Part shown: positions 55,858-64,000 of the stretch, in pieces | Numbering within the stretch: the first letter of the stretch is position 1 | How the letters are laid out: every line of letters starts with the position of its first letter | Assembly (NCBI GenBank): GCA_009746045.1 | Contig: RPFO01000213.1 | Location: 11,434,150-11,498,149 of the forward strand | Reading direction: 5' to 3' | Length of the DNA stretch: 64,000 bases | Source of the DNA: Mesostigma viride | Lineage: Eukaryota > Streptophyta > Mesostigmatophyceae > Mesostigmatales > Mesostigmataceae | Position numbers and translations under genes: made by a program | The notes under the pieces: generated by a model | The model's database searches: none | Told to the model about the DNA's origin: nothing | The model's input: the letters and a program-made list of their open reading frames with translations, nothing else

Positions 55858-58800
55858 ATGACGGGGGCACTGTGGCATTTGTGGTGGAGGTTTGTCGCCA
55901 CAGGCAACCAAATTGCCTCATGTGAGCAGCGCCAGGTCGATCGAAATTGCAAAGGCAAAGAAATTTTCGATTCCCCTCCAAATGTCGAGTATGAAGTAGA
56001 TCGGATAGCTAAGGTGCGACCTGCAAGGCTACCTGGCAATCGCTACATGTTTGCTACGACAGCAATAATCCTTCTTTTTATCATCAGCGCTGTCGTTGTA
56101 GTGTCTGCCTTGTTAACGTGGCATTTTAGCCTAAAAACAACGACGGTGGCTTTTGACCGGATGTCGGAGACCCTACGAGAAGACGTCATGGAAAGTGCGG
56201 CTCATAAAGTCAAGGTGCGTACGTACAGTGGCGCGTGTTGCATGCAAAATTTAAAATCCGCCACTCCATGGAGTTCGCACACCTGTGTAAGCAGTATCTG
56301 CGCAGGTTTAATCCCCCACAGCGGATCGTCTGGCATTCCGTATATCAGACAAACGTTGTAATGCATACGTGGTTTCTTGCATTCTGTGGGTTTCATCGAT
56401 CGCTGCTGCTCTCCGGCATGTTTCCACACGGCTTTGGTGTTTATTCTTGCAGGTCTGACAGCTAGCCAAGCTGGCAACGTCTCGTGATAGTACTAGTGAT
56501 AGTAGCTATATGAGGACACATCGGTGAAGCCAGGCTAATTTGCATGGGTATTAACAATGGTCTTTCTACAGGCACAGCGTAACTACTAGACTGTGTAGTA
56601 ACGTGCAAGGATGCTCTGTGGGCCTTATAATAAAACTGCTGGTCACTAGACAGCCTAACATATCTCTGTGGGTGAGTTCGACGAGCAAAGTGCATTAAAG
56701 GCACATTACAGTACTGCAGTCAGCCGGGAGAGTGCTCTTACAATGCGCAGAATGGTCAACTACCCAATCTAGAACCCATCATAAGTACCCACGCATGCCT
56801 GCAGCTTTGTTTGATTATGCATGCATGTTTCTCAAATTCGTATTATCCACAGGGCTGCCAACTTTGTCCGGCCAGTGCTTCCTTTTTGTTCGGTCCTCTA
56901 TGGTAAGGTTGTTGGTGCCGGATGCGGGTAAAATGAAGGGGTCATGAGGAAGGTGGGGTCTGAAATGTGGGGGACATGCTGCATGGCCGGTGGGCGGGAC
57001 TCAGGCCGCCGGGGGTTATAGTAAACTTGAAGTAGCTGTAGTAACATGCACTGAGGTACTCGAACTATCTTAATTACGTCTTCAATCATGTGCAGGATTT
57101 CCTGGGCGCCCTCTCCCTGGACTCCTTCTCCGTGTTCAAGTGCCTGGAGACGCTGATGCCGGACTTCAGCCGCGCGACCATGGCCACACTTGTCCTCCGC
57201 TGCCTGTGGCACGCGACAGCTGTCGACGCCAGCATCTACAGCGCCTATGTCCTCACGGCCGATGTCCTCTTCTCCTCCTACCGGCGATTCGGTCCCGAGT
57301 CGGAGCTCCTCAATGCCTCCATCTCGGTCACTATACCCGGCCCGGTTAGTGACCCGAGTTTCCTGGGGTGGGTGTATGCCGCTGACGAGGCCACAGGAGA
57401 GCCGATACTGGATGGGGCGCGTGCCAGGATTTGCATCGCGGGCCAGTGTCCGGCGTCCGTGGGCATCCATGGGTCCGATAGGAATGGGGACCTGTGGGCA
57501 CCCCCGGCCCCGCCCCCGGACCGGGTACCCGCGTGGGTGGCTGCCAAGCGGTTGGCCCACGGGGAGTCACTCCTGCACGCCAGCATGGGTGAGTTACTTA
57601 TGGCCAGAACGGGCGGCTGGATGATCAATAGCCAGCATGGGTGGGTTGTTCATAGATAGATAGATGGTGACTTGTTACGCTGATACTTCGCTTCTTACGG
57701 TTTTCTTGCTCCTAGTCAATTTTTTCACTAACCTCCCTGATCCCCCCCTAATCTCGCTTGGTAAGTACTGGCTTCACTCAATTACGTCTCCTGTTCTACC
57801 CGTCACCTTCCGCCGTTATGCTGTCACCTTCCACTAGTATGCCTCTTCTGCATCCCATGTATTAGGTACTAGGTACCAGTCGGTGCAGTAATTCCACCCT
57901 GTTCGCAGAGCGTGGCATCACTCATTATAAGCTGCATATAATATCCCAACGGGGGCATGATTCCATGCATGACCCTTTTTAACAGTTATAATTCGGATGC
58001 TTTGCTTCTCCAGTCTGATTCTGTCATGCAGCATGATGTGTCTTGTTTATTACTCTGTAGTCTGTTTGCCCCATATTTATCCCATATCGGAATGGGCATA
58101 CATATAGTCATATCATACGGCATGTCCAACCAACAACCCCGTTTTCCCGTTATTACTGCGTGCATGCAGGCCTGGTGGGCAACTGGCAGCCGACACTCTT
58201 CCTCGTGAGGCCCCTGCGTGACCCTGCCACCAACAACCTGATGGCTGCCTGGACCATCACCTACCAGGCCAGCACCATCATCGAGTACCTGCAAACTCTG
58301 CCTATCGTCACCGCAATGGACGGAGTGGCTTACGTCACCATAGGTCCCAAGCTTGACCTCTTGTCGACAACGCATGGGTCCCTGGTGGCACAGCTGACGT
58401 CATCGGATGGCATACCGCCCCCATACTTGCCCGCGATGCATTCGGATGATGTCGTGGTCAGCACGTCCTCACGGTACGGCTGTAGGTTGGGGCAGATGCC
58501 ACACGATGGTTGGGTAGGTTGGGGCAGATGCTACACGATGGTTGGGTTGGTTGGGGCAGATGCCACACGATGGTTGGGATGGTTGGGGCAGATGCCACAC
58601 GATGGTTGGGTTGGTTGGGGCAGATGCCACACGATGGTTGGGATGGTTGGGGCAGATGCCACACGATGGTTGGGTTGGTTGGGGCAGATGCCACACGATG
58701 GTTGGGTTGGTTGGGGCAGCTAGATGCTACACGATGGCTGGGTTGGTTGGGGCAGATGCCACACGATGGTTGGGTTGGTTTGGGCAGATGCCACACGATG

Positions 58801-60564
58801 GTTGGGTTGGTTGGGGCAGATGCCACACGATGGTATACCAAATTTATTGCTGTTTGAGGCCAGTGAACGTGCTAGGACGCCATACCAACATCTAAGGCCT
58901 GTGTACTGACCTGTACTTGAACACGATACCAATTAAGTAGCTGCTTAATGACAGTGCAGGCACTGGCTATGCTAGGACACTTACCCCATAGCTCGAATAC
59001 CAATCAAATAGTAGTTGCTCAGGACAGTGCATGGGCGCTGGCTAGCCAGCTAGGACACTATGCTATGCACTACACTTATAAAATGTTTGTTCGATTGCCA
59101 TGCAGACACTCCACTAGGATACTCATACATTACGTCTCGGGTAGTACCATCTTCATTGCCAAGTGTGGATGGTCGGTAGTTGCTTAGGCTTGCGGGGCAT
59201 CCTGCGTAGGCACACCTGCCTGATGTGCAGTTAATGAGGGTTATAGGGAGACGAGGGGGGCCAGGGACAGATGTGTGAGCAGGTTCGAGGAGGGGATGGG
59301 GGGGCATCACGGTTGGTCTCACTGCTGCTGCTGCTGCACTACATGCGGGCCCACCGCCGCTGCACTACATGGACCCAGCCGTGACAGCATGTTCATTCTT
59401 GTTGTAGGCGCTGCCGCTGGCACTGCCGTGCATGCTGTTATTAGATGTGCCCAAGTAACTCGTTGTATGGTGGCCCGGCTCTGCTGGATGTGCCCCCGCA
59501 TGGCATTGTCATGTGCACGCAGGCACATGAACGCGACATTTGGCACGCTGCTCTTCGAGCAGCCGTGTGAGGCCGTGGTGGTCATCCCCGGCCACGGGAG
59601 GCATTATGTGAACAGCCAGCCGATCACGCAGCAGGGCCTATCGCTGACCATCTTCCTCGCGGTCCCCCGGGGGGCGTTCTGGGGGGACGTCGACGCGTCC
59701 AGGGACCACTCGCTGGGGTACACGGTCGTGACGGTCGCGGCTATTTTTGTCGCGGGCCTGATCGGCACGCTGCTCGCGACGGTGATTATGAGCCGGATGT
59801 ACCGATCGGCTGAGCAACAGAACCAGGTACTGATTATTTATTGTAGTACTTGGACCATATATCCATTATTGTACTTCTCAGGGCCGCACATCAGAGTCAG
59901 GTATTGGTAACCCAAAGTAGTATACCAAGTACCAACTATGATAGTAGTATACATCATCGACGCGCATCATGCCCAGGTGCGCCCACCCAAATGTGGCGGG
60001 CATGGTATATCTGCATTGGAGGGTGGGGTGGGGGGATGGGGTTCGGGAAGGGGGGGGGGCTGGTGGGCGGGCAAGCCGGTGGTTGGCTGTGGGTCGGCTG
60101 TGTGTGTGTGCGCGTGTGTGTTGAATTGGGTAGGCGTGGGTGGGTGGGTGGGTGGGTGGGTGGGTGGGTGGGTGGGTGGGTGGGTGGGTGGGTGGGTGGG
60201 TGGGTGGGTGGGTGGGTGGGTGGGTGGGTGGGTGGGTGGGTGGGTGGGTGGGTGGGTGGGTGGTGGGTGGGTGGGTGGGTGGGTGGGTGGGTGGGTGGGT
60301 GGGTGGGTGGGTGGGTGGGTGGGTGGGTGGGTTGGGGGGATGGGGTTCGGGAAGGGGGGGGGGGCTGGTGGGCGGGCAAGCCGGTGGTTGGCTGTGGGTC
60401 GGCTGCGTGTGTGTGCGCGTGTGTGTTGAATTGGGTAGGCGTGGGTGGGTGGGTGGGTGGGTGGGTGGGTGGGTGGGTGGGTGGGTGGGTGGGTGGGTGG
60501 GTGGGTGGGTGGGTGGGTGGGTGGGTGGGTGGGTGGGTGGGTGGGTGGGTGGGTGGGCGGGCGG

Positions 60565-60626
<62 letters not shown>

Positions 60627-60713
60627 CGGGGGGGCGGGGGGCGGGGGGGCGGGGGGGGGGGGGGGGGGGGGCGGGGGGGGGGGGGGGGGGGGGGGGGGGG
60701 CGGGGGGGGGGGG

Positions 60714-60755
<42 letters not shown>

Positions 60756-63700
60756 CGGGGGGCGGGCGGGCGGGCGGGCCATGGGAGGCTGCGTTAGGTG
60801 CAATGGTAATCCCGTACAGGGCCGGGAGAGGGAGAGGAGCATGACGATGCACAGACCTCTGAATTCAAAGTATTCATGCTTATGCTTAGTATGATGGCAG
60901 TAGTCAGTAGAAATGAGAGGTGATGAAAAGGAGAGCGCATGGCAAAGTCGGTGCATGGTATCAGCTTCACCGATCCCCTGGGGGCTTTACAGGGGGGAGT
61001 GCTGGTGACGGTCGTGTAGCATGACAAGACTTCATGGTTCACGCCAACAGACGCCTGCAAGCACCGACCTATATAGGCCAGCTGGGACTTTAGCTGGTTT
61101 CAAAGTGAGAGGTCCCTAGTAGGTCATAGACCTTGTCGGCATGCCCCGGTAATCGTATCCATGCAAGGTAACCCAACGGATACATGTTCATTGAGAATGA
61201 TATTTATTTTGGAAGGAACATGCAGGCAGCGGCAACTCCAGTGAATGGCAGAACAGGAAGAAAACTAACACCAGATACTTGTCAGTTGCCCTGTTGGGGT
61301 ATGACAACATCAGTGCCCCCGATAATGCGGAATCAAATTCGCGGCAGCCGTGCTTCAGCATGTCGTAGCTTTGTGACGGGAGCTCGCGAGCTCCTGTCAG
61401 AGCTTTGATCGTAGGCACTGGCCAGGTCCCTCAAAGTTTCCATTCTAATCCAAAACATGCACCGCTTTGTACCGTCGAAAATACCCTTGTTGTATCTACA
61501 ACTTTTGCGGACGTCAGTGCTTGGCAGCGCCTTTACCACGACCGCTGGAGCTTGCATGGAACCCCAAAACTCATGATTTATAACCCCGACCTTATTTCCC
61601 TACGTTTGTCAACCTGATTGTTCAATAAATGACCCACGCCCGGCAGCGGCTGCACCACAAGCTGGAGCTGGCGTCTAGCCGCCAAAGCAGCGACTTCTCC
61701 CAGGTGGACATGGGCACAGCGTCCGAGAAGCTGCACGCGATGATAGGGTCCCTGCAGGGTGGCCGCGTGCTCACGGCGGGACAGGTGGCGGCCATGCAGG
61801 CGCTGCTGGCGTCCAGCGATGACATGCACAAGCCGCAGTTCCTGCGCAGCATGCAGGTGGGCCTTGAGGTGAAAATGCATGGGCTTATGTTTATAGACTA
61901 CTAGCAGTATTTGTTTTAGTATATGCTATAGTATATGCTATAGCATAAGTTTATAGACTCCTAGCAGTATAGAAATGACGCCTTGTGCCGCCATGTCTGG
62001 ACCGTCGAGTTGATTGCGGCCCAGGCGGTTTTGTTGTCCCTAGGGTGCGCGCCTTCAGTATATTAACCATAATGACAATACCTAACAATAACAGAACAAC
62101 AAATAATGACAATGACACCCATGGACAGTTGCATGCGCAGCAAGCCTTCGCGGCATATGCATGACTTTTGAGGACACAGTAAAAGCTGGCGTACGCGGCA
62201 GGCACCGGGAGCATATCAGCAGTGTTCTGCCCCCTGCATCCACTGCCATGGATCACCACACTGCACACTGGCATGGACACGGTCCATACTTCAGAAGGTC
62301 ATCACGCGTGTTGTCCTCACTCACCAAACAGGTCTGGACGAGTTTTCCGCTAACCAGTTCTTTAGCCGATAAAAAACACAAATTTATGGCCGGCCGCGCT
62401 TCTTCCTAAGTAATCTTGACCATCGGACTAGCAGTTTGATGTGTGCTCGGCATCCCCTCGCACTGTTGTTCATTCTGCACCAACATATATGCGTATGAAC
62501 AGGGCACAGCGACTCGGACGCGAGGCATCGACAGGGAGACCGGTGCGTGGCTCGCCAGCCTGGCAGACCCCGGGGCACGCCTGCAGCAATGTAAGCCGAC
62601 CCTGCAATTCACATCCAGCAGCGGGATGCCCCCAAAGTCCCTGCGAACCCTCCAGATCATGCGGACCGTCAACCGCGGCGCGGCGGAGGAGATCATGGTC
62701 GCGCAGGGCCTGATCGCCAGCTCGTCGCCGATGTCAGCGCTCAGGGCCGGCGCGAGCGGCGGTGCGAGCACTGGCGCCAGTAGCTCTGCCGCACCTGGGT
62801 TGCCGGGGCTTGAGGGCACTGACGAGGCGACGAGGCTACGATTGGAGGTCCTTGACCACGTCCTTCAAGCCCTCGACTGCCCAGTTAACGGCCCTAAAGC
62901 CTTGCACCATCCATCTTCCGATCCAGTGCAGCGCCAGCTGTCGGTTTCGGGGCTGAGCTCGACTGCTGCGCATCCACGTGGGCCACCCACGGATGGCCAA
63001 CGGGTTTCCTATCAACTGGGTTCTGTGACATTGGTCAGGGATGACCGACGGCAATCCAGGGACATAGAAAGGGAGTGGGTCGCCCGTATCGTTGTGCGTG
63101 AGAGCGCTCCCAGTATCGACCCATCCCCATCATCGCCGGGTCCCGCAACGAGGGGTCACCAGGCGCTGTCGAGATATCAGGCGCTGTCACCAGATGCGGC
63201 ACCCTTTGACCCCGCGTCGGGACGCTTGTCGATCTCTACCATCGACTCCGACGTAGAGGCAGCACTTTTGACGGACGGACGGCCCAGCCTCATGCCGGAC
63301 CGTAGTAGTAGTACGAGTCCCCAATGGCGCACTGAAGAAGAGGATGTCTCGTTTATGACTTTGACACGGCTGACGTCGCTGTCTGCGGGGGATGCTGGCT
63401 GCTGTGCTCACCGGTCAGACCATCTCGAGGCGCAGGCCGGCGGGAGGGATCCTTCTTGTGCTGGCATCCTAGGCGGCGGTCTCGACGTGTTTGGGACCAA
63501 TGACTCGGGAGACCAGCTGATTGGAGCTGGCGGCGCAGCATCCATGCCCGTCCATGCCAGCATCGTGCCTGGCGGTGCTGGCGAGAATGCTTGCAAGTGT
63601 GCTGGCGGCTGGGATTACGCAGCGCTGGTGGAGAGCCTGCGGGCGCTGGGGACGTGGGAGCTGGACACGTTGAAGGTCAGCGGGGCCAGTGGTGGTCAAC

Positions 63701-63803
63701 CCATCCTGTTTGTGGGATACGCGGCGCTCCACCGCGCGGGGCTGGTCCAAGAGTTTTGCCTGCCACGTGGCGAGCTGGCGCGCTTCTTGATGGGATTGGA
63801 CCG
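55858..63803 (+). CDS. Receptor-like cyclic nucleotide phosphodiesterase, N-terminal six exons (gene continues off the window)
   Basis: Expected to hydrolyse cAMP and/or cGMP at a membrane under control of an extracytoplasmic sensor. Exons: 55858-56214, 57096-57588, 58170-58473, 59523-59826, 61647-61856, 62503-63803, with consistent phases. TM1 about residues 64-88 (TTAIILLFIISAVVVVSALL); then about 360 residues that begin with a long helix and end with a PITQQGLSLTIFLAVP-like strand, resembling a Cache-type ligand-binding region; TM2 about 451-474. The linker has TASEKLHAMIGSLQGG and DRETGAWLASLADP segments and a Ser/Pro-rich stretch. The last exon starts the PDEase_I fold: WDYAALVESLRALGTWELD, PILFVGYAALHRAGLVQEF, ELARFLMGLDR. 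The catalytic HNxxHA and HD metal sites would be in later exons. Family call is by motif order; the sensor call is weaker. An upstream exon cannot be excluded. Confidence 0.75.
57631..57650 (+). repeat. Echo of exon 2 end with donor (phosphodiesterase intron 2)
   Basis: AGCCAGCATGGGTGGGTT repeats the true junction GCCAGCATGGGTGAGTT (57580-57596) 51 bp into the intron, donor GT included. Confidence 0.7.
58480..58845 (+). repeat. 32 bp minisatellite, about 11 copies, in phosphodiesterase intron 3
   Basis: Unit GGGCAGATGCCACACGATGG followed by TTGGGTTGGTTG, repeated head to tail directly after the exon 3 donor at 58474. It is open in several frames on both strands (for example repeats of ICPNQPNHRVAS on the minus strand), which yields spurious ORFs. 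Confidence 0.93.
58850..59075 (+). repeat. Degenerate tandem repeat in the same intron
   Basis: Units containing GCTAGGAC(AC/GC), ACCAATTAAGTAG/ACCAATCAAATAG and GACAGTGCA occur two to three times. Confidence 0.6.
60030..60780 (+). repeat. Duplicated (GGGT)n blocks followed by about 210 nt of G/C-interrupted poly-G (phosphodiesterase intron 4)
   Basis: A leader of about 110 bp (GGGGATGGGGTTCGGGAAGG, then CAAGCCGGTGGTTGGCTGTG and GTGTTGAATTGGGTAGGCGT) plus a GGGT array occurs twice (60031-60331 and 60336-60556). Then 60567-60777 is G broken only by single C residues. No coding content; the Gly/Trp or Pro/His ORFs are artefacts. Confidence 0.95.
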
Positions 63804-64000
63804 GTGGGTAACGTAGTAACTTCTTTCGGCAGTCATTCATGACATCAGTCCATTCATGGTCTTGGACCGGTGCGTGGCCTGGACCTTGTCATAGTATGTG
63901 TTTGTTTTAGCGTTGTTATTCAGCCAAGAGTGCCGCTGCATGAATCGGGCTGGGCTTGAATCGGGCCTGCTGCAACAAATTACCTTCCCTCCTATGTTTC
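63804..64000 (+). other. Start of phosphodiesterase intron 6, with a donor echo
   Basis: The donor is taken as GTGGGT at 63804, which leaves a split Arg codon. 63855-63875 (GTCTTGGACCGGTGCGTGG) repeats the exon end GGATTGGACCGGTGGGT. The acceptor is outside the window. Confidence 0.6.

Noticed and set aside
58458-58895. Repeat protein with HRVASAPTNPTI units
   Set aside because: Open frames through an intronic 32 bp minisatellite on both strands; no start context or splice support.
59850-60956. Gly/Trp-rich and Pro/His-rich ORFs over 300 aa, suggestive of structural proteins
   Set aside because: Pure (GGGT)n and poly-G translations inside an intron of the phosphodiesterase gene.

Overview
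The window is nuclear DNA from a flagellated, intron-rich eukaryote with GC-rich exons. It holds an axonemal dynein heavy chain, an outer-dynein-arm docking-complex protein, a membrane cyclic-nucleotide phosphodiesterase, spliceosomal GT-AG introns with long C/T tracts before acceptors, and abundant eukaryotic transposable elements. A flagellated green alga (chlorophyte or prasinophyte) fits best, but that is an inference and no marker gene here settles it.

Layout. 1-8113: a minus-strand Ty3/gypsy-type LTR retrotransposon running off the left edge (5' LTR 7542-8113, a viroplasmin-like ORF, gag with a CCHC knuckle, protease-RT). It is damaged by frameshifts and by a 3.2 kb insertion (3721-6925) that carries an inverted copy of the same 572 bp LTR, a 167 bp inverted repeat and an unrecognised Pro/Ala-rich ORF. 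8114-8423: the C-terminal scrap of a non-LTR reverse transcriptase, abutting the LTR. 9131-16032 (minus): an eight-exon gene for an ODA docking-complex coiled-coil protein (CCDC63/CCDC114/DC2 type, 566 aa as modelled). 16033-17096: a 1.06 kb divergent promoter region. 17097-39903 (plus): a 20-exon axonemal dynein heavy chain gene whose joined exons give 4356 codons with every splice phase consistent. It is probably a single-headed inner-arm DNAH1-like chain. 40404-42540: a decayed element with direct repeats and a broken retropepsin. 42701-44054: a frameshifted L1-ORF1-like protein with no partner ORF2. 44530-51245: two diverged copies of one TIR element, head to head, forming a 6.7 kb imperfect palindrome of long simple repeats, 183 bp satellites and a small conserved zinc-ribbon ORF. 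51246-55857: mostly unassigned, with tentative minus-strand exons. 55858 to the right edge (plus): six exons of a receptor-like phosphodiesterase with two membrane segments around an extracytoplasmic Cache-like region and the start of a PDEase_I catalytic domain. The gene continues outside the window.

How the genes fit together. The docking-complex gene and the dynein gene are transcribed divergently from a shared 1 kb region and both build the cilium. The phosphodiesterase would degrade cAMP or cGMP under control of an extracellular sensor, a signalling role that could also concern flagella, although nothing in the sequence proves that link.

The most striking unexplained pattern is that introns of all three host genes repeatedly contain degraded copies of the neighbouring exon edge with its splice site. 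I count about thirteen cases. The inverted pair of novel TIR elements is the second main lead.
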